The notes under the pieces: generated by a model
Databases searched by the model: none
The model's input: the letters and a program-made list of their open reading frames with translations, nothing else
Told to the model about the DNA's origin: nothing
Shown here: positions 9,318 to 16,803 of the stretch, one piece after another
Position numbering within the stretch: position 1 is the stretch's first letter
Layout of the letters: every line of letters starts with the position of its first letter
DNA from: Acidobacteriaceae bacterium
GTDB lineage: Bacteria > Acidobacteriota > Terriglobia > Terriglobales > Acidobacteriaceae
DNA length: 42,253 bases
Direction: 5' to 3'
Assembly (NCBI GenBank): GCA_003131585.1
Contig: PKVW01000072.1
Coordinates: forward strand, 1 to 42,253
Program-made: the position numbers and the translations under genes

Positions 9318-11969
9318 ATGCTTTCCGACTCCGCCATCCTGAAACACATTGCCCGCCAGCCCAAGCGGTCTGCGGGATTCAAGCAATTGGTTCGCGAGCT
9401 TGGCCTGCATGGAGACGCCCGCGGAGAACTCGACGCGCTGCTTCAGAAGCTGCTCGCCGCAGGGCAATTGATCCAGATCAATTCCGACCGCTACGCCCTG
9501 CCGCAAGCCGCTGCCGACAAGAATCTGGTCGTCGGGCGCCTCACCATGCACCGCGACGGCTTCGGCTTCGTCATCCCCGATGCCAGTTCGCTGAGTCCGT
9601 CTCTCAAATCGCTTCTCGTGGGAGATATTTTCATCGCGCCCCACGCCATCGGCAACGCCATGCATGGCGACCGCGTGCTGGTCGACATCGTCGCCACTCG
9701 TGCCGATGGCCGCGCCGAAGGGCGCATCGTGCGCCCGGTGCTGCGCGCACATCCGACGGTGGTCGGGATTTTTCACTACGGCAGCCGCCATAGTTCCGTG
9801 AAGCCGATCGACAGCAAGATCACGATGGACATCGTGATCCCCGCAGGTTTGGAGCATCCGGATGCTGGCGTAGCGCCGCCGTCCTCGGCGGCTGTCCCTT
9901 CGGCAAGCTCAGGGCAAGCACCGGGGGGTCGCCGCCCTGACAGCCACGGCCAAGATGCCCTCAAGACAGCCGGTGAGACGCCGGCGCTACAAAGAAAGAC
10001 CCTCGACCGCGTGCTCGGCGACGAAGCCGCTCGCCGCTCGGAATGGGATGATCTCGAAGGCGTAGTGGTTGACGTTGAAATCACCGACTGGCCCACGCCC
10101 ACGCAAAATCCGCGAGGCCGCGTCATTGAAATCCTCGGCCGGCAGGACGACTTTGGCGTCGACGTCGAAATCACCATCAGCAAATTTCACCTCCCGCATC
10201 ACTTTCCCGCGGCAACGCTCGAAGAGGCTAAGAACGCCCCCGTCGTCATTCCGGATAACGAACTTCACCGGCGCCGCGATTTCCGCGAGCTGCCCATCGT
10301 CACCATCGACGGCGAAACTGCGCGCGACTTCGACGACGCCGTCACGGTGCGCAACCTCGCTGACGGCAATTTCGAGTTGCAGGTCCATATCGCCGATGTG
10401 GCCCAATACGTTACGCCGGACTCCGCGCTCGACCAGGAAGCGCGGCTGCGCGGAACCAGCGTCTATTTCCCCGACCGTGCCGTGCCCATGCTGCCGCTCG
10501 AACTATCGACGGACATCTGCAGCCTGCGCCCGCACCGTGACCGGCTGGTCCTGTCGTGCGTGATGCAAATCGATTCTCGCGGTGAAATCGTTGGCTGCGA
10601 GCTGAGCGAAGGCGTGATCCGTTCGGCCGAGCGCATGACCTACACCGCCGTCAATGCCGTGATCGAAGGCGATGCCGCCGCCCGTGAGCGCTATGCAGCG
10701 CTTGTTCCGACATTCGAACTGATGCGCGACCTGGCGATGATCTTGACTCGCAAACGCCAGCGCCGCGGATCCATTGACTTTGACCTGCCCGAGCCGGTCA
10801 TCGAGTTCGACGAATTCGGTGTAATGAAAAGCATCACGCGCTCGGAACGCAATGTCGCCCATCGCCTGATCGAAGAGTTCATGCTCTCGGCCAACGAGTG
10901 TGTCGCGCAGTATCTGGAATCGAAACGCATCGCGTCTTTATATCGGATCCACGAAAAGCCGGATGCCAAGCGCGTTTACGACTTTGAAGTGATCGCCGCG
11001 ACGTTCGGTTATTCCCTCGGCGTGGGCCCCCTGCCCATTCATCGCGTGCAGTTCAAGACCGACCGCCGCGCCGCGCGCGGCACCGGCAAGCACGTGCGCA
11101 TGATCGAAGTTCCCAAGGAAGTCCACATCACGCCGCGCATGTATCAGAAGCTGGCCGCCAAGATCGCGGGGAAACCAGAAGAGCGCATTCTGAGCTACCT
11201 GATGCTGCGCTCGCTCAAGCAGGCGCGCTACTCGGAAGAGAATCTTGGCCACTTCGCGCTGGCGGCCACCAGTTACACGCACTTTACCTCGCCGATCCGC
11301 CGCTACCCTGATCTGATCGTGCACCGTATCTTGAAAGAGGTACTGCGCGACTCGGCGGAGATTCACGAAGGCCGGATCCCGGTTGGAGTTTCTCCCGTAG
11401 CTTCCGCCACTACCACGGAGCAGCGCTCCAACGCTGCGTCAAGCACGAGTGATGGCGAAGCGGCGCCTTCTCCCTGGTCCAAGCGCCGTGACCATGGCGC
11501 GCATCGCGAAGCGCTCCAGCCGCTCGGCGGCCCCATCTCAATCGAGGAACTGCACGATATCGCCGAAGAGTCCAGCCAATCCGAGCGCCGCGCCGACGAG
11601 GCCGAGCGCGCGCTCATGGAGTGGAAGAAGGCAAAGTTCATGCAGGACCGCGTGGGCGAAGACTTCGACGGGCTTATCACCAGCGTCACCAAGTTCGGCT
11701 TCTTCGTCGAACTCAGCGATTTGTTCGTCGAAGGCTTGGTGCCGCTGAACACACTTACCGATGACTTGTACACTTACCACGAGAACACGCGCCAGATCAT
11801 CGGCCAGCGCTCGCGCAAGACGTACAGCCTGGGACAAAAGATTCGCGTGCTCGTCGACCGCATCGATCCCGTGGAGAAGAAAATACAGTTTGCCATTGTG
11901 GAGGAAGCTCCGCTCCGGCCCGCGTCCAGAGCTTCTTCCGGCAAGTCGAAACGAAAACGCAGGGGATAG
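9318..11969 (+). CDS. rnr: Ribonuclease R
   Basis: This encodes 883 residues, longer than most RNase R proteins. Order: N-terminal winged-helix (ILKHIARQPKRSAGFKQLVREL), cold-shock OB domains (VVGRLTMHRDGFGFVIPD), the RNB catalytic domain with TIDGETARDFDDAVTV near residue 330-345, the family signature YTHFTSPIRRYPDLIVHR, and a C-terminal S1 domain (FDGLITSVTKFGFFVEL). It degrades structured RNA 3' to 5'. Two stretches look inserted: residues about 181-224 (a palindromic repeat, 9870-9990) and about 685-735 (Ser/Thr/Ala-rich, 11380-11540). The second lies after the RNB signature and before the S1 domain. Both keep the frame. A lysine/arginine tail (KSKRKRRG) ends the protein. Confidence 0.95.
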   Translation: MLSDSAILKHIARQPKRSAGFKQLVRELGLHGDARGELDALLQKLLAAGQLIQINSDRYALPQAAADKNLVVGRLTMHRDGFGFVIPDASSLSPSLKSLLVGDIFIAPHAIGNAMHGDRVLVDIVATRADGRAEGRIVRPVLRAHPTVVGIFHYGSRHSSVKPIDSKITMDIVIPAGLEHPDAGVAPPSSAAVPSASSGQAPGGRRPDSHGQDALKTAGETPALQRKTLDRVLGDEAARRSEWDDLEGVVVDVEITDWPTPTQNPRGRVIEILGRQDDFGVDVEITISKFHLPHHFPAATLEEAKNAPVVIPDNELHRRRDFRELPIVTIDGETARDFDDAVTVRNLADGNFELQVHIADVAQYVTPDSALDQEARLRGTSVYFPDRAVPMLPLELSTDICSLRPHRDRLVLSCVMQIDSRGEIVGCELSEGVIRSAERMTYTAVNAVIEGDAAARERYAALVPTFELMRDLAMILTRKRQRRGSIDFDLPEPVIEFDEFGVMKSITRSERNVAHRLIEEFMLSANECVAQYLESKRIASLYRIHEKPDAKRVYDFEVIAATFGYSLGVGPLPIHRVQFKTDRRAARGTGKHVRMIEVPKEVHITPRMYQKLAAKIAGKPEERILSYLMLRSLKQARYSEENLGHFALAATSYTHFTSPIRRYPDLIVHRILKEVLRDSAEIHEGRIPVGVSPVASATTTEQRSNAASSTSDGEAAPSPWSKRRDHGAHREALQPLGGPISIEELHDIAEESSQSERRADEAERALMEWKKAKFMQDRVGEDFDGLITSVTKFGFFVELSDLFVEGLVPLNTLTDDLYTYHENTRQIIGQRSRKTYSLGQKIRVLVDRIDPVEKKIQFAIVEEAPLRPASRASSGKSKRKRRG
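9870..9990. repeat. Composite palindromic repeat inside rnr
   Basis: Outer arms GTAGCGCCG (9870-9878) and CGGCGCTAC (9982-9990) are perfect. An inner pair GGCTGTC (9890-9896)/GACAGCC (9939-9945) flanks the core CCCTTCGGCAAGCTCAGGGC. Core and inner arms are shared with the repeat in the oxidoreductase gene. The element is read through in frame. Confidence 0.75.
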
Positions 11970-12015
11970 CTTTCCGCTTTCAAGTGAGTCCAGTCAGGCG
12001 AAACTGCGCGGCTGG

Positions 12016-12024
12016 TGGTAAAAT
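12016..12024 (+). promoter_or_regulatory. Extended -10 promoter of tRNA-Pro
   Basis: TGG-TAAAAT is an extended -10. It would start a transcript near 12031, giving a leader of about 46 bases before the tRNA at 12077. The same TGn-TAAAAT element precedes tdh and lepA. Confidence 0.5.
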
Positions 12025-12076
12025 TCTCTGGTTACCCCATCCGCTGCGGATGCGAAGCAGCGGGATCCTTCCTCGT

Positions 12077-12153
12077 CGGGACGTGGCTCAGCCTGGTAGA
12101 GCACTCGCTTGGGGTGCGAGGGGTCGGCAGTTCAAATCTGCCCGTCCCGACCA
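12077..12153 (+). tRNA. tRNA-Pro (anticodon GGG)
   Basis: The 77-base cloverleaf is complete. The acceptor CGGGACG pairs with CGTCCCG, the D-arm is GCTC/GAGC, the anticodon stem CTCGC/GCGAG holds the loop TTGGGGT (anticodon GGG, reading CCC/CCU proline codons), the variable loop is five bases, the T-arm GGCAG/CTGCC holds TTCAAAT, and ACCA ends it, so CCA is encoded. The C1-G72 pair is characteristic of bacterial tRNA-Pro. Confidence 0.97.
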
Positions 12154-12184
12154 TTTCTCGTTCGCCGAACCACGCAGTTCACAG

Positions 12185-12193
12185 TGATATAAT
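12185..12193 (+). promoter_or_regulatory. Extended -10 promoter of the hydrolase gene
   Basis: TGA-TATAAT is a perfect extended -10 hexamer ending 10 bases before ATG 12204. The transcript would begin about 12200, leaving a leader of roughly 4 bases and no Shine-Dalgarno. Confidence 0.6.
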
Positions 12194-12203
12194 CGTGCGC
12201 GCT

Positions 12204-13094
12204 ATGGCAGACAACGGCGTTGCCCCGACCCGGCGGAAGGCTGTGCTTCGCCGGATCCTCTCCGGAATTGCAGGTGTGTTGGTTCTCGCATATGCCGCGG
12301 CCTGCGTGCTCCTGTACTTCCAGCAAGATCACATGGTCTTTCCCGGCCCTCCGCAGCACTACAAGGCGACCTCTCCGGCTGATGCTGGTTTAGCCTTCGA
12401 AGATATGCACATTCCTGTAAATGCCTCCGATCAGATCCATGCCTGGTGGATTCCCGCAGCGTCCCCATCGTCCAAAGTTCTGCTCTACTTCCATGGCAAT
12501 GGATACTGCATCGAGCAAACCGCCGGCGCCATCGAAGAGGTTGGCGCGCTCCACAGCCTCGGCGCCAATGTGCTCATGGCCGATTACATCGGATACGGTG
12601 CCAGCAGCCCGGGACAGGCTAATGAGCAGCGCGTTTATGAGGGCGCCCGCGCAGCACTCGACTACCTTACGGGCCAGCGCAAGATACCGATTCACGACAT
12701 TGTCATGGTCGGCCGTTCCATAGGCACCGGCCCCGCGACAGAGCTGGCGAAAGAAAATCCCAACGCTGCGGCCTTGATCCTGGTCAGCGCATTCACCAGC
12801 GTCACCGACCTCGCCAACACAATCTGGTATGTGCGCCTGATGCCTCTCTCGCTAATGGAACACAACCCGATGAATAACCTTGCAAAAATCGGCGCTGTCC
12901 ACATTCCGGCCTTCCTCACGGTCGGCAGTGAAGATACGCTCACTCCGCCAGCCATGGCGCAGGCACTCCTGGCCAAGGCAAACGATCCGAAGCGGCTTTT
13001 CATCGTCCTAGGCGCAGACCACAATGCCATGTTTAAGATCGGCGTGAAGGAGATGACCGAGCAGATGCGTAGCTTTTTGCAGACAATCCACTGA
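12204..13094 (+). CDS. Membrane-anchored alpha/beta hydrolase (BEM46/ABHD13-like)
   Basis: This encodes 296 residues. A basic n-region (TRRKAVLRR) and one hydrophobic helix (ILSGIAGVLVLAYAAACVLLYF, about 17-38) anchor it in the inner membrane. The alpha/beta-hydrolase domain follows: oxyanion strand VLLYFHGNGYC, nucleophile elbow VGRSIGTGPA (Gly-Arg-Ser-Ile-Gly, Ser near 175), an acid near VGSEDTLTP and His in LGADHNAMF. The arrangement fits serine hydrolases of the BEM46/ABHD13 group, whose substrates are poorly known. I chose ATG 12204 because the longer open frame runs back through the tRNA. The gene lies 50 bases after tRNA-Pro and has its own near-leaderless promoter. Confidence 0.9.
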   Translation: MADNGVAPTRRKAVLRRILSGIAGVLVLAYAAACVLLYFQQDHMVFPGPPQHYKATSPADAGLAFEDMHIPVNASDQIHAWWIPAASPSSKVLLYFHGNGYCIEQTAGAIEEVGALHSLGANVLMADYIGYGASSPGQANEQRVYEGARAALDYLTGQRKIPIHDIVMVGRSIGTGPATELAKENPNAAALILVSAFTSVTDLANTIWYVRLMPLSLMEHNPMNNLAKIGAVHIPAFLTVGSEDTLTPPAMAQALLAKANDPKRLFIVLGADHNAMFKIGVKEMTEQMRSFLQTIH

Positions 13095-13239
13095 CCGGTC
13101 CCGAACCAAGAAAAGCACTTTGACCGGACGTGCTGTTCCCTGACAATCGTAGAAAGTTTGCTCGCGCTCCGTCGCGCTCTCTTCGTCGCAGTTCTTTCCA
13201 AGCCGCGCGGTTGCAAGTAGTTCGCACACGGGGGTTCTT

Positions 13240-13440
13240 ATGTCCGGGCAAGTCATTCTATATTTCGACGATCAAGCCGACGCGCTGCGTTTCGCGTTGG
13301 CGGCAGGGTCAGTGATGGCGGGGGAAGGCGCTCCCGTTACTGACAATCTGATTCAGGAAACGACGCGGGTCAGCCGCATCCGCCTGGATGCTCCGAATGC
13401 GGGGAAGATCAAGAAGCCCACTCCGGAGCGCGTGGCATGA
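13240..13440 (+). CDS. Small protein of unknown function
   Basis: This encodes 66 residues with a plausible mix of amino acids: a hydrophobic/acidic N-terminal half (QVILYFDDQADALRFALAAG) and a basic tail (GKIKKPTPERVA). GGGGG lies 5 bases before ATG 13240 and could serve as ribosome site. I do not recognise a family. It could be a real small cytoplasmic protein or chance; codon choice resembles its neighbours. Confidence 0.55.
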   Translation: MSGQVILYFDDQADALRFALAAGSVMAGEGAPVTDNLIQETTRVSRIRLDAPNAGKIKKPTPERVA

Positions 13441-13558
13441 AGACGAAGGCCTAGGCGTTGCGGAGGGATCGGCACAGGTTTCTTCGCCAGACGTGGTCGG
13501 GCGCAAGACCACTATTCCCATTCTTTCCAATTATTGATTCGAGGCGAGGGCAAGCTGT

Positions 13559-13582
13559 CGCTAACGGACCTCGCTGTTAGCG
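13559..13582 (-). terminator. Possible terminator hairpin of merR-type gene
   Basis: CGCTAAC (13559-13565) pairs with GTTAGCG (13576-13582) just past the regulator's stop on the minus strand. No T-run follows, so it is weak as an intrinsic terminator. Confidence 0.3.
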
Positions 13583-13588
13583 CCGGAA

Positions 13589-14008
13589 CTATCCCGTGCG
13601 ACGCGTGGAGAGCAAGTTCAGAATCTCGCGCAGACCCTGGCGGATGCGCCGCATTTCGGCGGACGATTGCGCGGGAAATGGAATCGCGGCCTGCCCTTTG
13701 TCGGTTTTCGCCTCGGAACGCAGTTGCTGGCGCGCGCCCACGATGGTGAAACCCTGGTCGTACAGTAGCTGTTTGATGTGCAGGACGCTTTCCACATCGC
13801 GTCTGCGGTACATGCGCTGCCCGGTGCTGCTTTTCACCGGCTTGAGTTGCGCGAACTCGCTTTCCCAAAAGCGCAGCACGTAGGCGGGCAGGCGGCACAG
13901 GGTGGCCACTTCGCCGATGCGGAAGTAGAGCTTGTCCGGGATGAAGATTTCATCCGTCTTGTTCTTGTCCGTGCTCTTCTTCCGGGCACTCATGTTCTTC
14001 GCACTCAT
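13589..14008 (-). CDS. MerR-family transcriptional regulator
   Basis: This encodes 139 residues. After a short basic N-terminus comes the winged-helix MerR DNA-binding domain: KLYFRIGEVATLCRLPAYVLRFWE (helix-turn-helix, about residues 26-50), then TGQRMYRRRDVESVLHIKQLLYDQGFTI (wing and recognition region). A coiled C-terminus (MRRIRQGLREILNLL) probably dimerises. No effector cysteines are seen, so it is not a classical metal sensor. It resembles the short MerR proteins often found beside ihfA in delta-proteobacteria and Acidobacteria, but ihfA is not here. ATG 14008 is preferred over an upstream GTG (14020). A strong palindrome lies upstream at 14036-14053 and may be its own operator. Confidence 0.9.
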   Translation of the reverse strand: MSAKNMSARKKSTDKNKTDEIFIPDKLYFRIGEVATLCRLPAYVLRFWESEFAQLKPVKSSTGQRMYRRRDVESVLHIKQLLYDQGFTIVGARQQLRSEAKTDKGQAAIPFPAQSSAEMRRIRQGLREILNLLSTRRTG

Positions 14009-14035
14009 GTTCGCACCCACGGTTCGAAGCCTGTG

Positions 14036-14053
14036 GTTTCACAATTGTGACAC
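14036..14053. promoter_or_regulatory. Palindromic operator upstream of merR-type gene
   Basis: The 12-bp perfect palindrome TCACAATTGTGA (14039-14050) extends to 18 bp (GTTTCACAATTGTGACAC) with one mismatched pair. It sits about 30 bases before the regulator's ATG on the minus strand, where an autoregulatory site would be expected. Confidence 0.5.
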
Positions 14054-14089
14054 ACCCACGCCGGATCGACATGGAGAATTTTGTGGGCC

Positions 14090-14156
14090 AGCAATTGGCA
14101 GTTAGCAGCTGGCAAATTCGGCTGCTGCGACGGCCAACTGCCAATTGCCAATTGCT
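14090..14156. repeat. Inverted repeat of AATTGGCAGTT type
   Basis: AGCAATTGGCAGTT (14090-14103) is mirrored by AACTGCCAATTGCCAATTGCT (14136-14156), where the CCAATTG part is doubled. The loop also contains CAGCTGGCAA. It lies between the merR-type gene and the micro-ORF terminator. Confidence 0.65.
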
Positions 14157-14170
14157 CCAAAAAGGAAGCG

Positions 14171-14196
14171 CCTCTCAAGAGGCTTCTCCTGAGAGG
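14171..14196 (-). terminator. Rho-independent terminator of the micro-ORF unit
   Basis: CCTCTCA (14171-14177) pairs with TGAGAGG (14190-14196). On the minus strand the hairpin is followed within a few bases by CTTCCTTTTTGG, a usable U-tract. It lies 45 bases past the stop of the 12-residue ORF. Confidence 0.6.
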
Positions 14197-14240
14197 CTGG
14201 TTAATTTCTTGGCCCGTGCGAAGTATCGTTTCGCAGACAG

Positions 14241-14279
14241 TTAATGTTTCTTCTTTTTTGCCTTCTTCTTCGTTGCCAT
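14241..14279 (-). CDS. 12-residue lysine-rich micro-ORF
   Basis: The minus strand reads ATG to TAA as MATKKKAKKKKH, eight lysines in twelve residues. A near-ideal Shine-Dalgarno, GGAGG, lies 8 bases before the ATG. A promoter candidate (14382-14410) and a hairpin terminator (14171-14196) frame it as a transcript of about 215 bases. Such a short basic peptide could be a ribosome- or nucleic-acid-binding microprotein, a leader peptide sensing lysine or translation rate, or the coding part of a dual-function RNA. No downstream gene lies before the terminator, which weakens the leader idea. The function is unknown. Confidence 0.55.
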   Translation of the reverse strand: MATKKKAKKKKH

Positions 14280-14381
14280 GAAGGTTTCCTCCGTGAGCGA
14301 TTTTCCCTTGCAAAGGTTGTTACGGGACCCGATTGCAAAATGCCACCCAACTTGTGGCACGGGCAGCGTCCTTACCACAAG

Positions 14382-14410
14382 ATATTGCGGCAGTATGAAC
14401 GCAGTGTCAA
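14382..14410 (-). promoter_or_regulatory. Promoter candidate of the micro-ORF unit
   Basis: On the minus strand a perfect -35, TTGACA (14405-14410), is followed after 17 bases by CAATAT (14382-14387), a partial -10. Transcription would start near 14375. A CTTGTGG/CCACAAG inverted repeat (14351-14381) lies at the expected 5' end. The rest of 14280-14630 shows no gene. Confidence 0.45.
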
Positions 14411-14617
14411 CACAATTTTGCGGTAAACGAAAGAATTTTCGCTGAAGGCAGGTCGTCAGTCATGGGTCGTTGATGGTTGGCCGCACGCAAAATCGGAAGA
14501 AAACGCTCTCGGCAAGTCTTGGGATTGCGACCAAGTCCCGCCACCTTTGCCACGAGGCCAGCGGCCAGCGACTAACGACTAACGGGCTAACGACTGGTTC
14601 CCCGTTCCGGCTTGCGG

Positions 14618-14623
14618 TACACT
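14618..14623 (+). promoter_or_regulatory. -10 element abutting the hyuB-like gene
   Basis: TACACT ends 7 bases before ATG 14631, so a transcript would start at or beside the start codon. No Shine-Dalgarno is present, in keeping with a leaderless message. Confidence 0.4.
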
Positions 14624-14630
14624 GCGCCTC

Positions 14631-16346
14631 ATGCGGCGCGACCCCGTCGAACTGGAAGTCTTCAAGAACTTTTACCACTCGATTGCGGAGGAGATGGGCG
14701 CGGCGCTGCGGCGTACGGCATTTTCCCCCAACATCAAGGAGCGGCTCGACTATTCGTGCGCTGTGTTCGACAGCACGGGAGAAGTCATCGCCATGGGCGA
14801 TCACATGCCCGTACACCTGGGATCGATGCCCATGTCGGTGCGGGCCGCGATTGCGGCGTGCGAGATGGTGCCGGGAGATGTGGTCATGCTGAACGATCCC
14901 TTTCGCGGAGGGACCCATCTGCCCGACATCACCCTGGTGGCGCCTGTGCACATGTCGCGCGGACCTGCCCGGAACGGTAGTCCAAGAGGCCCCGGCTCGC
15001 GAAAGGCCGGGAATCGTCCCGAGTTTTATGTCGCGTCGCGGGCCCACCACGCAGACGTGGGCGGAGCTTACCCGGGATCGATGGGGCTATGCCGCGAGAT
15101 CTATCAGGAGGGATTCCGCATCCCTCCGGTGAGAATCGTGCGTGCGGGCGTCATGGATCGCGATGTGCTGGCGCTGCTGCTGCACAATGTGCGCACCCCC
15201 GAGGAACGCGAAGGCGATTTGGAGGCGCAGATTGCGGCTTGCCACACCGGGGCCGAGCGACTGCGGGAGGTGTGTGCGCGATACGGGATTGACCGTGCCA
15301 GGCGCGCGGCGCGGGCACTGCTGGAGTATTCCGCGGAACTGATGCGTGCATTCCTGCTGCGGGTGCCGCCGGGCGCCTATTACGCGCAGGATTTTCTCGA
15401 CAACGACGGCATCAGCGACCGGCCGGTGAAGATCGCGGTGACGCTGAACTTTGCCCGGAATTTGCGGGGCCGAATCTCTGATCCGGCCAGAGCGGGTCCC
15501 TTCGACTCCGCTCAGGGCAGGCTCCGACCCGTCGCCACACAGCCAATGGTGACGGTGGATTTCACCGGGAGCGATCCGCAGGTGGAGGGCAGCGTAAACG
15601 CCGTCGAGGCGATTATGTACTCCGCGTGCTTCTACGTTTTCCGTTGTCTGCTGGCGGACGATGTTCCGGCAACAGCGGGGCTGATGCGGCCCATCCAAAT
15701 AATCGCGCCGGAAGGGACGGTTGTAAATGCACGGCCACCGGCGGCAGTTGCTGGCGGGAACGTAGAAACTTCGCAGCGCATCGTCGATGTTCTGCTGCGC
15801 GCGCTGGCCCAGGCCATTCCGGACCGCGTTCCCGCGGCCGCTTCCGGAACCATGAACAATCTCACGATCGGTGGAATCGATCCGCGTACCCGTAAGCCCT
15901 TCGCTTACTACGAGACCATTGCCGGGGGCATGGGCGCGCGTCCCACCAAACCCGGCGTCTCTGGCGTGCATACTCACATGACGAATTCGCTGAACACCCC
16001 TGCGGAGGCGTTGGAGTATGCCTATCCTTTGCGGGTTCGACGCTATTCCCTTCGGGCAGGCAGCGGCGGAGGCGGAAAGCATCGCGGTGGCGACGGGATT
16101 ATCCGCGAGATTGAAGTGCTGGCCGATTGCGAGGTTACGCTGCTGGCGGAACGGCACGCCCGTGGGCCGTGGGGTCTGGCCGGCGGCGAGGCCGGAGCGC
16201 CCGGAAAAGCCAGCGTGAGCCGCAATTTCGGTTCGGTCGAAGAGATGCCGGGAAAGTTCAGCACGCGGCTGCTGCGCGGCGAGCGCATCAGAATTGAGTC
16301 GCCGGGTGGCGGCGGCTGGGGGCGAGTCGCCGGGAAGCAACTTTGA
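14631..16346 (+). CDS. Hydantoinase B/oxoprolinase family protein
   Basis: This encodes 571 residues, the normal length for the HyuB family (N-methylhydantoinase B, acetone carboxylase alpha and 5-oxoprolinase C-terminal half). Family sequence is clear: RRTAFSPNIKERLDYSCAVFD near residue 30, MGDHMPVHLGSMP, DVVMLNDPFRGGTHLPD, the metal-site region VASRAHHADVGGAYPGSM, and SGGGGKHRGGDGIIREIE near the end. These enzymes open cyclic amides with ATP, usually together with HyuA; no hyuA lies in this window, so the partner or substrate is unknown. Residues about 288-302 (FDSAQGRL region) are encoded by an inserted palindromic repeat at 15498-15524. The start ATG 14631 abuts a -10 element. Confidence 0.9.
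   Translation: MRRDPVELEVFKNFYHSIAEEMGAALRRTAFSPNIKERLDYSCAVFDSTGEVIAMGDHMPVHLGSMPMSVRAAIAACEMVPGDVVMLNDPFRGGTHLPDITLVAPVHMSRGPARNGSPRGPGSRKAGNRPEFYVASRAHHADVGGAYPGSMGLCREIYQEGFRIPPVRIVRAGVMDRDVLALLLHNVRTPEEREGDLEAQIAACHTGAERLREVCARYGIDRARRAARALLEYSAELMRAFLLRVPPGAYYAQDFLDNDGISDRPVKIAVTLNFARNLRGRISDPARAGPFDSAQGRLRPVATQPMVTVDFTGSDPQVEGSVNAVEAIMYSACFYVFRCLLADDVPATAGLMRPIQIIAPEGTVVNARPPAAVAGGNVETSQRIVDVLLRALAQAIPDRVPAAASGTMNNLTIGGIDPRTRKPFAYYETIAGGMGARPTKPGVSGVHTHMTNSLNTPAEALEYAYPLRVRRYSLRAGSGGGGKHRGGDGIIREIEVLADCEVTLLAERHARGPWGLAGGEAGAPGKASVSRNFGSVEEMPGKFSTRLLRGERIRIESPGGGGWGRVAGKQL
15498..15524. repeat. Repeat core inside hyuB-like gene
   Basis: CCCTTCGACTCCGCTCAGGG followed by CAGGCTC is a variant of the core seen in the oxidoreductase and rnr genes. 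It is flanked by GGGTC (15494-15498) and GACCC (15526-15530). It is read in frame. Confidence 0.65.
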
Positions 16347-16420
16347 CTTAATGACGGCAGGCGGAGTACACCTTGATCCGGGAAGCGCATTTCAGCGCAA
16401 CATAGAATGAGGATCGATCC

Positions 16421-16765
16421 ATGCACATCATCAAATCGGTTGGAGTGCTCTCGGTTGCCAAGATCATGGGCATGATCTATGGATGTATGGGGCTGATTTT
16501 CGCGCCATTTTTCCTGCTGGTCGGGCTGCTGGGATCTGCAATAGGCCAGCGGAACAGTCCCTTGGCGGGGATCTTCGGCGTTGGCTTTGCCGTCCTCATG
16601 CCCGTGCTCTATGGGGCGATGGGTTTTATCATGGGCGCGATTGGTGCATTGCTCTACAATTTGTTCGCCAGATGGGTAGGCGGCTTTGAGCTGGAGATCG
16701 ACTTGCGCGCCGCGGCGCCCGTCGCTCCTTACCCCATCATTCAGCCGGCGAACCCCGGTATCTAA
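16421..16765 (+). CDS. Small membrane protein (DUF3566-like)
   Basis: This encodes 114 residues. It starts SVGVLSVAKIMGMIYGCMGLIFAPFFLLVGLLG (first membrane helix), then LAGIFGVGFAVLMPVLYGAMGFIMGAIGALLYNLFARWVGGFELEID (two more helices). The pattern V-L-S-x-A-K-I, P-x-x-Y-G-x-x-G-F-I-x-G-x-I and ending G-G-x-E-L-E resembles proteins annotated as DUF3566 in Acidobacteria. Role unknown. GAGGAT lies 7 bases before ATG 16421. It is followed closely by the DUF1572 gene. Confidence 0.8.
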   Translation: MHIIKSVGVLSVAKIMGMIYGCMGLIFAPFFLLVGLLGSAIGQRNSPLAGIFGVGFAVLMPVLYGAMGFIMGAIGALLYNLFARWVGGFELEIDLRAAAPVAPYPIIQPANPGI

Positions 16766-16803
16766 TCGCGAGAATCGAGACCGGGAGGAAGGATCGATGA
16801 TAG

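Noticed and set aside
11984-12187. Open frame reading through tRNA-Pro (RRDVAQPGRALAWGARGRQF)
   Set aside because: This is the well-known false protein made from a tRNA gene.
14039-14050. CRP/FNR-type site
   Set aside because: The half-sites TCACA...TGTGA are in inverse order relative to the CRP consensus TGTGA-N6-TCACA.
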